Notes: generated from the sequence alone by a model not told the origin. DNA of 64,000 bases from Pseudomonas mucoides (GCF_015461845.1 NZ_JACOPW010000001.1:744001-808000), one strand, 5' to 3'; shown: positions 1-9,749, counted from the first letter of the stretch. Program-made: numbers and translations.

Positions 1-546
1 GCCCATAAGCACCACTTCCTTGATGCCTTGAACGATTTCAGGTTCCTGAATCAACGCCAGGGCCAAGTTGGTCTGCGGGCCGAGCATGGCGATCGTGATG
101 CTGTGGGGTTTGGCCGTTTTCAAAGTGTGGATCAGGTAGTTGACCGCAGTGCCTTCAGCCAGGCCTTTCTTTGGCTCATGCACGGTGACGCCTGACAGAC
201 CTTCCTTGCCATGTATGTTCTCGGCATAGATCGGCGTGCGCATCAGCGGCTTCGGCGCACCGGCATAAATCGGCACGTCTTCGCGCCCTGCCCACTCCCG
301 GGCCAGTCGAGCATTACGCGATGTCTTGTCCAGACGCACGTTGCCGGCCACGGTTGTCAGCGCACGAATACTCAACTCTTCGGGCGATGCCAGGGCAAAC
401 AGCAAAGCGACCACGTCGTCGGTTCCGGGATCGGTGTCGATGATCAAATCGATTTTTTCCGCCGCCTGGGCGCTCGTTGCAGTAATCAGGGACAAAAGCA
501 GCAAACTCCGGAGCAGGTGGTGAAGTTTCACAGCATAGCGGGGCAT
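1..546 (-). CDS. Nucleoside hydrolase, secreted (partial, runs off left edge)
   Basis: The reading frame starts at the ATG at 546 and stays open to base 1 (182 codons), so the C-terminus lies outside the window. It opens with a hydrophobic signal peptide (about residues 1-28, ending ATSAQA). The inosine-uridine hydrolase signature DTDPGTDD follows at about residues 36-43; its Asp cluster binds the catalytic calcium. The family cleaves ribonucleosides to base plus ribose. The gene is the last one of the rbs operon, 38 bases after rbsD, which suggests that periplasmic nucleosides are cleaved to ribose for the RbsABC transporter (inference). Confidence 0.92.
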   Translation of the reverse strand, partial: MPRYAVKLHHLLRSLLLLSLITATSAQAAEKIDLIIDTDPGTDDVVALLFALASPEELSIRALTTVAGNVRLDKTSRNARLAREWAGREDVPIYAGAPKPLMRTPIYAENIHGKEGLSGVTVHEPKKGLAEGTAVNYLIHTLKTAKPHSITIAMLGPQTNLALALIQEPEIVQGIKEVVLMG

Positions 547-584
547 AACGCACTCCTTGTGCGAGGGGGAAAACGAATCCAGCG

Positions 585-989
585 CTAGAACGTCACCCCC
601 GATACCAGCACGATGTTGCAGTACGGCGCACACTCACCTGTACGAACAATCGCCCGCGCCTGTCGGCTGAGGACCTTGAACTGGTCATGACTGAGCAACT
701 CGCGCGAACCCAGAGCACCTTCAGCGTTCAACTTGTCCAGAACACTCAATGCAGGTGGCTGCTTGTCGAGAATCTCGCGAGCCAGCACATGGCTTTCGAC
801 CTGCATTTCGCTCAGCACAACGTTCAAGGTACTGACAAAGTCCGGAATGCCTTGGGTCAGTGCCAGATCGATCAGTTCGACACCTGCCGGCACTGGCAGA
901 CCGGCATCACCGATCACGATCGTATCGCCGTGACCCAGCGAGGCAATCAGCCGCGACAACGCGATATTGAGCAATGGGGTTTTTTTCAT
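585..989 (-). CDS. rbsD: D-ribose pyranase
   Basis: A 134-residue RbsD/FucU-family protein. The family interconverts the pyranose and furanose forms of ribose so that ribokinase gets its preferred form. The N-terminus [22 protein letters not shown] carries the conserved catalytic His in the GHGD motif. Length matches the family (about 130-140). Its ATG overlaps the rbsK stop by 4 bases (ATGA), so the two genes are translationally coupled. Confidence 0.95.
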   Translation of the reverse strand: MKKTPLLNIALSRLIASLGHGDTIVIGDAGLPVPAGVELIDLALTQGIPDFVSTLNVVLSEMQVESHVLAREILDKQPPALSVLDKLNAEGALGSRELLSHDQFKVLSRQARAIVRTGECAPYCNIVLVSGVTF

Positions 990-1903
990 GGTGCTTTAAA
1001 CGCCTGTACGTCGGACAAGGTGGGAATCGAGGGTTGTGCGCCAGCGCGGGTGACCGACAGGGCGGCGGCAACCTGACCGAAGCGGATCGCCTCAGCTTCA
1101 CTGCTGCCAGACGCTAATGCGGCGGCAAATCCACCCACGAAGGTATCTCCGGCGGCGGTGGTATCGACGGCTTTGACCTTCGGTGCCGGGAAATGCTCCA
1201 GGCGTGCCCCGTCGGCGAACAGCGAGCCTTCGGCGCCTAAGGTAATGATCACTTTACCCACGCCCATGGCGATCAATCGGGTCGCGGCGGTTTCCGCCGA
1301 TTCCAGGGAATCCACCGTCAACCCCGTCAGGGCAGAGGCTTCGCTTTCGTTGGGGATCAGGTAATCGATGGCGGCAAACCAGTCCGCCGGCAATGGGCGA
1401 CTGGCGGGGGCCGGGTTGAGAATGACGGTCTTGCCCAGCTCACGCCCCCGTTTGAGGGCATGGCCTACCGTTGCATCCGGTACTTCCAACTGACAAATAA
1501 TCACATCCGCCGCCTGCAACACGGCGTCAAAACGGTCGATGACTTGCGGAGTCAATGCGCCGTTGGCACCCGCGACGATGACAATGGCGTTCTGACTGTT
1601 GTCATCGACCACGATCAACGCGACGCCGCTGGAGCCCTCAACGGTACTGACAGCCTGGCAATCGATGCCCTCGACCAACAGGGCTGCGCGCAGTTCTGCG
1701 CCATAGGCATCATTGCCCACGCAACCGACCATCGACACCTCGGCGCCCAACCGGGTTGCTGCAACGGCCTGATTGGCACCCTTGCCACCGGACACCGTGG
1801 CAAACGACTGACCGATCAGCGTTTCACCGCCACGCGGCAGCCTTGGCGCCCGGGTTACCAGGTCCATGTTCAGACTGCCTATCACCACTACTTTTGCTGG
1901 CAT
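986..1903 (-). CDS. rbsK: Ribokinase
   Basis: A 305-residue PfkB-family sugar kinase that phosphorylates ribose to ribose 5-phosphate with ATP. The N-terminal substrate-binding signature GGKGANQA is at about residues 39-46. The C-terminal PfkB signature [11 protein letters not shown] is at about 248-258; its Asp is the catalytic base. It lies between rbsR (57-base gap) and rbsD (4-base overlap), in the order usual for the Pseudomonas ribose operon. Confidence 0.96.
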   Translation of the reverse strand: MPAKVVVIGSLNMDLVTRAPRLPRGGETLIGQSFATVSGGKGANQAVAATRLGAEVSMVGCVGNDAYGAELRAALLVEGIDCQAVSTVEGSSGVALIVVDDNSQNAIVIVAGANGALTPQVIDRFDAVLQAADVIICQLEVPDATVGHALKRGRELGKTVILNPAPASRPLPADWFAAIDYLIPNESEASALTGLTVDSLESAETAATRLIAMGVGKVIITLGAEGSLFADGARLEHFPAPKVKAVDTTAAGDTFVGGFAAALASGSSEAEAIRFGQVAAALSVTRAGAQPSIPTLSDVQAFKAP

Positions 1904-1960
1904 ACATTGCTACTCATTAATTCTGTGTCTGCAGTGCTTTTGGTTTAGCGGCGCGGTGTT

Positions 1961-2980
1961 TCAACGAAACTGGGCGAACACGCCGGCGAGCGGCGCGGTC
2001 GACTCTCGCAGCACAATACTGGGCGTCACGATGCGCTGATCAGTGGCCATGTCCGGCGTGGCGATCCTGCGCAAAAGCACTTCAGCCGCCATCTCACCGA
2101 GCTGCAGGATCGACTGTCCCACGGTGGTCAGCGCCGGATAGACATAACGGCTCATCTGGATATCGTCGAAGCCGATCACCGACAGCTCGCTCGGTACCCG
2201 AACATTGCGTTCGGCGGCCGCTCGCAGCACGCCGATGCCGATCATGTCGTTGCCGGCAAAGATCGCGCTGGGCGGATTGCGCTCCAACAAAATCGCTGCC
2301 GCGTTGTAACCGCCGGTGCTGGTGAAGTCGCTTTCCAGCATGCGCTCGCGATTGACGTCGACGCCCGCCTCTTGCAAGGCACGGCAATAACCCGCCAGAC
2401 GCATTTGCGCCACGCTGGTACCCACCGGACCGCCGATCATGGCGATGTCCCGATGCCCCAGCTCCAGCAGATGCCGAGTGGCCAGATACGCGCCGTATTC
2501 GTGATCAATGCGCACCAGATCGGCATTCACACCTTCCAGCCCGCGGTCGACGATGACCATCGGCGTGCGTACACCGGCGAGACCTTCCGCCAGCCCCGCA
2601 TCGCCACCGGCCGACGCCACGATCAAACCGTCGATGCGCTTTTCGAGCAATACGCGAAGGTAGCTGCGCTGCTTGTCCGGGTTGTCGTCGGAGTTGCAGA
2701 GAATGACGCAATAACCCTTACGCTCGCAGTAATCCTCGATGCCTCGCGCCAGTTCGGCGAAGTACGGGTTGAGGCTGTTGGGCACCAGCAACCCGATGGT
2801 CGCGGTGGTTTTGGCTTTCAACGAACGGGCTACGGCGCTCGGCACGTAGTCCAGCGTCTTGATCGCCTCTTCGACCTTGATCCGCACCTCCTGACTGACC
2901 GGCCGGGTCTTGTTCACCACATGTGACACGGTGGTGTAGGAAATGCCCGCGAGTGCGGCTACATCCTTGATCGTTGCCAT
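1961..2980 (-). CDS. rbsR: LacI-family ribose operon repressor
   Basis: A 339-residue regulator. The N-terminal LacI helix-turn-helix reads MATIKDVAALAGIS-YTTVSHVVN, with the hinge helix AVARSLK at about residues 50-56. A periplasmic-binding-protein-like sensor domain follows. It sits inside the operon, three bases after the rbsC stop, so it probably represses its own transcription with the transport genes. Its likely operator is the perfect palindrome at 6619-6632 just downstream of the rbsB promoter. Ribose as the inducer is inferred from context. Confidence 0.93.
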   Translation of the reverse strand: MATIKDVAALAGISYTTVSHVVNKTRPVSQEVRIKVEEAIKTLDYVPSAVARSLKAKTTATIGLLVPNSLNPYFAELARGIEDYCERKGYCVILCNSDDNPDKQRSYLRVLLEKRIDGLIVASAGGDAGLAEGLAGVRTPMVIVDRGLEGVNADLVRIDHEYGAYLATRHLLELGHRDIAMIGGPVGTSVAQMRLAGYCRALQEAGVDVNRERMLESDFTSTGGYNAAAILLERNPPSAIFAGNDMIGIGVLRAAAERNVRVPSELSVIGFDDIQMSRYVYPALTTVGQSILQLGEMAAEVLLRRIATPDMATDQRIVTPSIVLRESTAPLAGVFAQFR

Positions 2981-2983
2981 GAT

Positions 2984-3961
2984 TCAGGTCCGCCGGCTTG
3001 CGCGTTGACTGCGATAAGTATCCAGCACCACCGCCACCACGATCACCGCGCCGGTGATGATGCGTTTGGTGGGCTCGGTCGCGCCGATTTGCGCGAGGCC
3101 CGCTGCCAACACGGAAATGATCAGGACGCCGAAAAAGGTGCTGATCACCGAACCACGGCCACCCATCAAGCTGGTGCCACCGATGACGACAGCGGCGATG
3201 ACCTGCAACTCCAGCCCGGAGCCGGCATTGGGATCCGCCGCCTCGAGCCTGGAAATCTGAAACAACGCGGCAATACCGGCCAGCAGCCCCATCAAGCTGA
3301 ACACCAGAATCTTGTAGGGTTTTGGATTGATCCCCGCCAGACGCACCGCTTCTTCATTGGTGCCAATGCCGATCAGGTAGCGACCGAATACCGTACGAGT
3401 CAACACGGCCTGCGCGATGAAGATAATCAGCAAGGCAATGATGAACGATGGCGAGATGCCGAAGGCAATCGGGTTGGACAGCCAGGCGAAGGCATCACCG
3501 ATATAAGCGGTGCGCGACCCGGTCATCTGATACGCCACGCCCCGGGCCATTTCCAGCACGCCCAGAGAGACGATGAATGACGGAATCCGCCAGGCCACGG
3601 TGATCGAACCGGTAATGGTCCCGGCCAATGCCGCCGCCGCCATGCCGAGCAATGCGGCGGGCAGGACGCTCCAGCCCCAGCCGAGAATGGCCACGCTGAC
3701 CGTTGATGCCGCCAGCGCCAACACCGAACCGACCGACAGGTCGATGCCACCGATAATCAACACGAAGGTCATGCCGACCGCCAGCACCATCAGATCGGGA
3801 ATCTGGTTGGCCAGGGTGCTGAACGTGTCATAAGAAAGAAAGTGGCTGCTCAATACCGAGAACAGCGCAATCATCGCCAGCAAGGCACCGGCCAGGCCCA
3901 GATAGGTGCCCAGGCCGTAGAAGTTGCCACTACGTTTGCCGGCAGAAGATGCAGTTTTCAT
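2984..3961 (-). CDS. rbsC: Ribose ABC transporter permease
   Basis: A 325-residue inner-membrane permease of the BPD_transp_2 family with eight or more hydrophobic segments. The signature GGIDLSVGSVLALAA is near residues 70-84 and an internal GGTSLMGGRGS motif lies near 240-250, both typical of sugar permeases of the RbsC/XylH type. Its start overlaps the rbsA stop by four bases (ATGA). It forms the channel that works with RbsA (ATPase) and RbsB (binding protein). Confidence 0.96.
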   Translation of the reverse strand: MKTASSAGKRSGNFYGLGTYLGLAGALLAMIALFSVLSSHFLSYDTFSTLANQIPDLMVLAVGMTFVLIIGGIDLSVGSVLALAASTVSVAILGWGWSVLPAALLGMAAAALAGTITGSITVAWRIPSFIVSLGVLEMARGVAYQMTGSRTAYIGDAFAWLSNPIAFGISPSFIIALLIIFIAQAVLTRTVFGRYLIGIGTNEEAVRLAGINPKPYKILVFSLMGLLAGIAALFQISRLEAADPNAGSGLELQVIAAVVIGGTSLMGGRGSVISTFFGVLIISVLAAGLAQIGATEPTKRIITGAVIVVAVVLDTYRSQRASRRT

Positions 3962-5511
3962 GGAAGGTCCCTAGGCGCTGCTTCGTTGAGCAACGCATCA
4001 CGTTTTTGGTAGCCGGCAAAAGCGGCGGCAAGCAAGTCATCCTGGGTCCAGCTGTCGCGCTCGAACGTGTCGATCAGGCGCCCCGCCGACAGCACACCGA
4101 TCCGGTCGCAGATCAGCATCAGCTCTCGCAGGTCACTGGACACCACCACCAGCGCCTTGCCCTGGCGGGTCAGCTCGCCAAGTAACGCATAAATGTCGAA
4201 TTTGGCGCCGACATCGATGCCACGGGTGGGCTCGTCAAACAACATCACCGAGCAATCACGCTCGAGCCAGCGGCCGATCACGACCTTTTGCTGGTTGCCA
4301 CCGGACAGTTCGGAGACCAATTGTGTCGGGCTCGAACTGCGGATGCGCATGGCGTCGATCTGACGCCGAGCCAAAGACATCTCGTCGCCGTTGTTGACAA
4401 AACCGCCACTGGAAATCACCGGCATGTTGCCCAAGGCAATGTTGGCGCTGATCGATTGGGTCAGCAGCAAGCCTTCGCCTTTGCGGTCTTCCGTGATCAG
4501 GGCGATGCCGTGACCCACTGCATCGGCCGGCGAGCGGATACTCACCACCTGAGCCGGAGACCCGAGCGCGACCGTGCCGCTGTCCGCAGTGTCGGCGCCG
4601 AAGATCAGGCGCAGCAACTCGGTGCGCCCTGCCCCGATCAATCCGGAGATCCCATAGATTTCGCCAGCACGCACTTCGAAGGACACATCGCGAACCTTGT
4701 CCGAGCGGGTCAGGCCTTTGACCGTCAACGCGGGAGCGCCGATCTTGCGCGGCCCCATGTCCATGTGTTCGCCGAGCTCACGACCGACCATCAACGTGAC
4801 CAGTTGCTCGCTGTTGTAATTGGCCATCGGCTCGACGCAGACCAGGTTGCCGTCGCGCAACACCGCAATGCGCTGGGCAACCCGCGCCAGTTCTTCGAGA
4901 CGGTGAGAGATATAGATGATCGATACGCCACGGGATTGCAGGCGGGTGATCTGCTCGAACAGCATCTCGACTTCACGAGCCGTCAGCATGGCCGTCGGTT
5001 CGTCGAGGATCAGCACATGGCAGTCGCCAATCAGGTTGCGGGCGATCTCGACCATTTGCTGGTGGCCGATGCCGAGGTCGCCGACCAGGGTGTCCGGGTC
5101 GATCGCGTCGAGGCCGACCTGGGCCATGGCCTCGATCGCCGCTTTGCGCAACTGCTTGCGACTGATCCAGCCACCGTTGCTGGGCAAGTTGTCGAGAAAC
5201 AGGTTTTCCGCCACCGACAGGGTCGGCAACAGATTGAGTTCTTGCATGACCATGCGGATGCCCAGGTCTTCAGCCTGGGTCCGGCTGCCGGGACGGTAAT
5301 CCTGACCCTGGAATTGCATCTGGCCGGTGGTCGGCGTGACCAGCCCGCCGATGATCTTCGACAGCGTGCTTTTGCCGGCACCATTCTCACCGGTCAGTGC
5401 CAACACTTCACCGCGGATCAGCGTCAGGTCGATGCCGGTCAGTACCGGCTGAGCGTAGGTCTTACCGATACCGCTGACCGTGAGGACAGCGTTCGGAGCG
5501 CAAACGGACAT
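3958..5511 (-). CDS. rbsA: Ribose ABC transporter ATP-binding protein
   Basis: A 517-residue protein with two fused ABC ATPase modules, as usual for sugar importers of this class. Module one has Walker A GENGAGKST at about residues 41-49 and Walker B LILDEPT. Module two has the degenerate P-loop GLIGAGRTE and the C-loop LSGGNQQK. I chose the ATG at 5511 (MSVCAPNAV) because AGGGAG lies a few bases upstream; an in-frame start 12 codons earlier has no such site. It is preceded by rbsB after a gap that contains a GC-rich hairpin. Confidence 0.96.
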   Translation of the reverse strand: MSVCAPNAVLTVSGIGKTYAQPVLTGIDLTLIRGEVLALTGENGAGKSTLSKIIGGLVTPTTGQMQFQGQDYRPGSRTQAEDLGIRMVMQELNLLPTLSVAENLFLDNLPSNGGWISRKQLRKAAIEAMAQVGLDAIDPDTLVGDLGIGHQQMVEIARNLIGDCHVLILDEPTAMLTAREVEMLFEQITRLQSRGVSIIYISHRLEELARVAQRIAVLRDGNLVCVEPMANYNSEQLVTLMVGRELGEHMDMGPRKIGAPALTVKGLTRSDKVRDVSFEVRAGEIYGISGLIGAGRTELLRLIFGADTADSGTVALGSPAQVVSIRSPADAVGHGIALITEDRKGEGLLLTQSISANIALGNMPVISSGGFVNNGDEMSLARRQIDAMRIRSSSPTQLVSELSGGNQQKVVIGRWLERDCSVMLFDEPTRGIDVGAKFDIYALLGELTRQGKALVVVSSDLRELMLICDRIGVLSAGRLIDTFERDSWTQDDLLAAAFAGYQKRDALLNEAAPRDLP

Positions 5512-5525
5512 AAAACTCTCCCTGT

Positions 5526-5541
5526 GCCCGCCCGGACGGGC
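5526..5541 (-). other. Intercistronic stem-loop between rbsB and rbsA
   Basis: GCCCG and CGGGC form a five-base-pair all-GC stem around a six-base loop in the short gap between rbsB and rbsA. Such hairpins behind binding-protein genes often stabilise the upstream mRNA and lower expression of the ATPase gene. There is no U-tract, so it is not a terminator. The functional role is inference. Confidence 0.45.
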
Positions 5542-5566
5542 GAGCACCAGTGTGTCGCCAGAAGGC

Positions 5567-6523
5567 TTACTGGGTGACCAGTTCTACCGGGGTTTCGATC
5601 ACGCCGTTGGTGCCGCTGTCGACCTTCTCGCCCTTGATGATTTTCAGCGCAGTCTCGATACCGAACACGGCTTGTCGGGCTGCAAACTGGTCGGCGGTGG
5701 CCAGGACGCGACCATCCTTGAGCATCGGCTTGATCGCATTGATGTTGTCGTAACCGACTACTTGCACCTTGCCAGCCTTGCCCGCTGCACGCACGGCGGA
5801 AACGGCACCGACGGCCATGCTGTCGTTGCCGGCCAGCAGGGCTTTGACGTCCGGGTATTCGCTTAGGATCGAGGCGGCAACCTTGTTGCCCTTGTCGATC
5901 TCCCAGTCACCGGACTGCAACGAAACGACTTTGATCTGCGCCGCTTCCATTGCATCTTTGAAACCCGCGGTACGGGCCTGGGCATTGGTGGTGGTGGACA
6001 CGCCTTCGATGATGCCGACTTCGTCACCGGCCTTCAGTTTCTTGGCCAGGTACTCGCCAACCAGACGCGCGCCTTTGCGGTTATCAGGGCCTACGAACGG
6101 CACCGTCATGTTCTTGCTTTTGAGGACGGTCGGGTCGAGTTGATTGTCGATGTTGATCACGGTGATGCCGGCATCGATGGCTTTCTTGATCACCGGAACC
6201 ATGGCCTTGGAATCCGCCGGTGCGATGACCAGGGCATTGACCTTGGCGAGGATCATCTGCTCGACGATGCGCGTCTGGCCAGCAGTGTCCGTTTCGTCCT
6301 TGATGCCGTTGGAGATCAGGTCGAATTCGCCGGAGTGGTCTTTTTGATAAGCTTTGGCGCCGTCTTCCATGGTCAGGAAGAATTCATTGGCCAGGGATTT
6401 CATGACCAGTGCGACTTTGGGTTTTTCAGGCAATTCGGCGAAGGCCGATGAGACGGGCAGCGCGGCGGATGCGACAGCCAGCATAGCGACAGCAAGAAGA
6501 CGTCCAGCGAATGGCAGCTTCAT
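5567..6523 (-). CDS. rbsB: Ribose-binding periplasmic protein
   Basis: A 318-residue substrate-binding protein of the periplasmic-binding-protein class 4 type. It has a Sec signal peptide (about residues 1-29, ending SSAFA) and then the family start VALVMKSLANEFF. Characteristic stretches include NALVIAPADSKA and VINIDNQLD. It captures the sugar in the periplasm and delivers it to RbsC. First gene of the operon. Ribose specificity rests on the flanking rbsK and rbsD genes. Confidence 0.95.
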   Translation of the reverse strand: MKLPFAGRLLAVAMLAVASAALPVSSAFAELPEKPKVALVMKSLANEFFLTMEDGAKAYQKDHSGEFDLISNGIKDETDTAGQTRIVEQMILAKVNALVIAPADSKAMVPVIKKAIDAGITVINIDNQLDPTVLKSKNMTVPFVGPDNRKGARLVGEYLAKKLKAGDEVGIIEGVSTTTNAQARTAGFKDAMEAAQIKVVSLQSGDWEIDKGNKVAASILSEYPDVKALLAGNDSMAVGAVSAVRAAGKAGKVQVVGYDNINAIKPMLKDGRVLATADQFAARQAVFGIETALKIIKGEKVDSGTNGVIETPVELVTQ

Positions 6524-6618
6524 GGGTTCACTCCGATCTTATGATTATTGTGAGCAATGCTTGCGCTGGAGTAATGCCTGGACTCCGATCGTCGACGGTA
6601 TGACCACCGACAAGACCT

Positions 6619-6632
6619 CGCAAACGTTTGCG
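6619..6632. promoter_or_regulatory. LacI-family operator (probable RbsR site)
   Basis: CGCAAACGTTTGCG is a perfect 14-base palindrome with the central CG typical of LacI/PurR/RbsR operators. It lies just downstream of the predicted rbsB start point, a position suited to repression. RbsR from the same operon is the obvious ligand-controlled binder (inference). Confidence 0.85.
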
Positions 6633-6640
6633 TAGACCGA

Positions 6641-6669
6641 ACTATGCGAACCCTGCTGCTATTTGTCAA
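6641..6669 (-). promoter_or_regulatory. Sigma70 promoter of the rbs operon
   Basis: On the minus strand a consensus -35 TTGACA (6669-6664) is followed by a 17-base spacer and the -10 CATAGT (6646-6641). Transcription would start near 6634, directly in front of the palindromic operator, leaving a leader of about 110 bases before rbsB. Confidence 0.8.
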
Positions 6670-6711
6670 CGACCTGTTTGGTGTCTCCGTTGGCAAAACC
6701 GACCTGCCACG

Positions 6712-7158
6712 TTAGGCAACGGTGCTGATCAGACCGCCTGTACTGGAGTCCTTGGCCAGTTCTTTCACCAGATTGCCTGCCACTTGTGACAGCGCGCCGT
6801 TGGTTTCCGCGATTTGCCCCTGGATCGACATCACCGCCGTGGCCTTGGCTTCCGGGGTCGGATAAGACGCTGCCTGTGCAGCCGCCAGTTGTTGCTGTTG
6901 CTCACGCAGTTGCTGTTGCAGTTCCTGCATGCGCTTGAGCAGTACTTGCACCGCAATACTTTGAGTGCTGCCGCCCTTGGACTTGGTTTCGTCCTGAGCA
7001 CCGCCACCGGTTCGAACCTGGTTGTCGCTGCCCTCTTCCTTCCCCTGCACCTGAGTCGCGGTGTCAGCCGTCGCTTCGCTCAAGGCATTGATCGTCGACG
7101 GGGACTTGCCGCCGATGGTGACCGCGCCCGCATTTGGAAAACCAACAGAAAATGACAT
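6712..7158 (-). CDS. Hypothetical protein with glutamine-rich coiled coil
   Basis: A 148-residue soluble protein with no signal peptide, start supported by AGGAG just before the ATG. The N-terminus is Gly/Ser-rich (MSFSVGFPNAGAVTIGGKSP). The middle carries a heptad-like helix KRMQELQQQLREQQQQLAAA at about residues 78-97, and the C-terminus resembles the VxGNLVKEL pattern of FlxA-like proteins. I cannot assign a function. It is a single gene between the rbs promoter region and ansB. Confidence 0.75.
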   Translation of the reverse strand: MSFSVGFPNAGAVTIGGKSPSTINALSEATADTATQVQGKEEGSDNQVRTGGGAQDETKSKGGSTQSIAVQVLLKRMQELQQQLREQQQQLAAAQAASYPTPEAKATAVMSIQGQIAETNGALSQVAGNLVKELAKDSSTGGLISTVA

Positions 7159-7429
7159 GGGAACTCCTGTAAGAAAAATAACCTTAACGGGGCATCGACC
7201 GATGTGGGGGTTTCTTTAGCATTGATTCCTGATTTGGCAAGGCGACCTTCTCTACAAACGTCGTAGGCATTTTCGGAGAGCCGAACGTAAACGCTCAACC
7301 TATTCGGAAACCCGGACGCCTTCATGTTTAACCTCGACTAGAGCCAAGATAATTTCAGATATAAATCAACTAGTTAAAACTTTTTCTCGTTCAACGTTTG
7401 GCTGGTACAGATCCTGCTCTCCACCTACA

Positions 7430-7455
7430 CCCCCGGCGTTCAGATCTGCCGGGGG
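7430..7455 (+). other. Strong GC hairpin in the ansB leader
   Basis: CCCCCGG (7430-7436) pairs with CCGGGGG (7449-7455) around a 12-base loop, about 50 bases before the ansB start. There is no T-run after it, so it is not a typical terminator. It may act on leader RNA stability. Apart from this, the gap 7159-7506 is AT-rich around 7330-7390 and shows no gene. Confidence 0.4.
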
Positions 7456-7464
7456 CGTATCTAG

Positions 7465-8595
<1,131 letters not shown>

Positions 8596-8604
8596 TTCAC
8601 CCTC

Positions 8605-8626
8605 GCCCGACCGGTTCTGGTCGGGC
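8605..8626 (+). terminator. Stem-loop after ansB
   Basis: GCCCGACC (8605-8612) pairs with GGTCGGGC (8619-8626), six-base loop. It lies ten bases after the ansB stop. The T-tract is weak (ACATTCTT), so termination may be imperfect. Confidence 0.6.
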
Positions 8627-8632
8627 ACATTC

Positions 8633-8664
8633 TTAACCACTCGTCAGCGTTGACGAGTGGTTAA
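8633..8664. repeat. Perfect 14-bp inverted repeat with 4-base loop
   Basis: TTAACCACTCGTCA (8633-8646) is followed by GCGT and then its exact reverse complement (8651-8664). It stands between the ansB hairpin and the SOS-type promoter of the DUF1654 gene. No T-run follows on either strand. It could be a second terminator stem, an mRNA end structure or a protein-binding palindrome. Confidence 0.8.
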
Positions 8665-8756
8665 CACCCTTGGCAAAACTCCGATAAAAATTTTCTCCTC
8701 TTCCTACAGCAAACGGTAGAAACCGCTGTCAGAGGATTTTCTTGAATTTTAAGCAG

Positions 8757-8785
8757 TTGCGAAAATGCTTACAGTTAAATACTGT
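8757..8785 (+). promoter_or_regulatory. Sigma70 promoter of the DUF1654-endA operon
   Basis: -35 TTGCGA (8757-8762), a 17-base spacer and -10 TACTGT (8780-8785). The -10 overlaps the first half of the LexA box, the layout seen in classical SOS promoters such as recA. Confidence 0.65.
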
Positions 8786-8797
8786 ATGCACGTACAG
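8782..8797. promoter_or_regulatory. LexA (SOS) box
   Basis: CTGTATGCACGTACAG matches the gammaproteobacterial LexA consensus CTGT-N8-ACAG exactly. It overlaps the -10 element and ends about 19 bases before the GTG start of the DUF1654 gene, so LexA would block the promoter until DNA damage. Confidence 0.82.
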
Positions 8798-8815
8798 CTT
8801 ACTAAGGATAATCCT

Positions 8816-9055
8816 GTGGCCACCCCCCCTGCTTCTCCTGATACCTATGCACGCATGGGTCTGCGCGTTCAGAAAATCATCAATTCCCCCACCGCTCAAA
8901 AAGCCAAAGCAGCACTGATCTTCCGCCTGCCGGACGAACCAGTGGATGAGTGGGAACAATTGCTCGAAGAAATCGACGAGAACGACAACGTCACCCTCGC
9001 CTATCGCGACGATGGCGGTGTGCAAATTTTCTGGGTTGTGCCGAAGGAAGATTGA
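8816..9055 (+). CDS. DUF1654 family protein
   Basis: A 79-residue protein I match to the Pseudomonas DUF1654 family by the block YARMGLRVQKIINSPTAQKA and the segment DEPVDEWEQLLEEIDENDNV. The GTG start at 8816 is chosen because AAGGA (8804-8808) lies eight bases upstream; longer in-frame starts would run through the LexA box. No membrane segment or signal peptide. The function of the family is not known. It is the first gene of an SOS-type unit with endA, whose ATG comes four bases after this stop. Confidence 0.88.
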   Translation: MATPPASPDTYARMGLRVQKIINSPTAQKAKAALIFRLPDEPVDEWEQLLEEIDENDNVTLAYRDDGGVQIFWVVPKED

Positions 9056-9059
9056 GTCA

Positions 9060-9749
9060 ATGAGTGTCCGCTGGCTTGCTTTGCTGGTTTTATTCATCTC
9101 CCTCGGGGCCCAGGCTGGCGCCCCACGCACCTTCAGTGAAGCCAAAAAAGTCGCCTGGAAACTGTATGCACCGCAATCCACCGAGTTCTATTGCGGCTGC
9201 AAATACACTGGCAACAAGGTGAACCTGGCTGCTTGTGGTTATGTGCCGCGCAAAAACGCCAAGCGCGCGTCCCGCATCGAGTGGGAGCATATTGTCCCGG
9301 CGTGGCAGATCGGTCATCAGCGCCAGTGCTGGCAGGCCGGTGGGCGCAAGAACTGCACCCGTTACGATCCGGTATTCCAGAAGGCCGAAGCCGATTTGCA
9401 CAACCTGGTGCCGAGCATTGGCGAGGTGAACGGTGACCGCAACAACTTCAGTTTTGGCTGGCTGCCGGTGCAGACCGGTCAATATGGCTCATGCCTGACC
9501 CAGGTGGATTTCAAGGCCAAGAAGGTCATGCCCCGCCCTTCCATTCGCGGCATGATCGCCCGGACTTATTTCTACATGAGCAAGCAATACGGCTTGAGTC
9601 TGTCGAAACAAGACCGCCAACTGTACGAAGCCTGGAACAAAACTTATCCAGTTGAAGCCTGGGAACGTCAGCGTAACCAGAGCGTGGCGTGCGTCATGGG
9701 TCGCGGTAACGAGTTTGTCGGGCCGGTGAACATGAAAGCCTGCGGCTGA
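9060..9749 (+). CDS. endA: Endonuclease I, secreted/periplasmic
   Basis: A 229-residue EndA/Dns-family nuclease that cuts double-stranded DNA outside the cytoplasm. Signal peptide at residues 1-19 (ends GAQA). The catalytic core reads EWEHIVPAWQ (His of the beta-beta-alpha metal site) and then DLHNLVPSIGEVNGDRNN, which holds the metal-binding Asn. Several Cys (for example FYCGCKY, CW, NC) fit the disulfides of the family. The ATG at 9060 begins the signal peptide; the frame is open further upstream but inside the DUF1654 gene. Probably co-transcribed with DUF1654 from the LexA-controlled promoter. Confidence 0.95.
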   Translation: MSVRWLALLVLFISLGAQAGAPRTFSEAKKVAWKLYAPQSTEFYCGCKYTGNKVNLAACGYVPRKNAKRASRIEWEHIVPAWQIGHQRQCWQAGGRKNCTRYDPVFQKAEADLHNLVPSIGEVNGDRNNFSFGWLPVQTGQYGSCLTQVDFKAKKVMPRPSIRGMIARTYFYMSKQYGLSLSKQDRQLYEAWNKTYPVEAWERQRNQSVACVMGRGNEFVGPVNMKACG

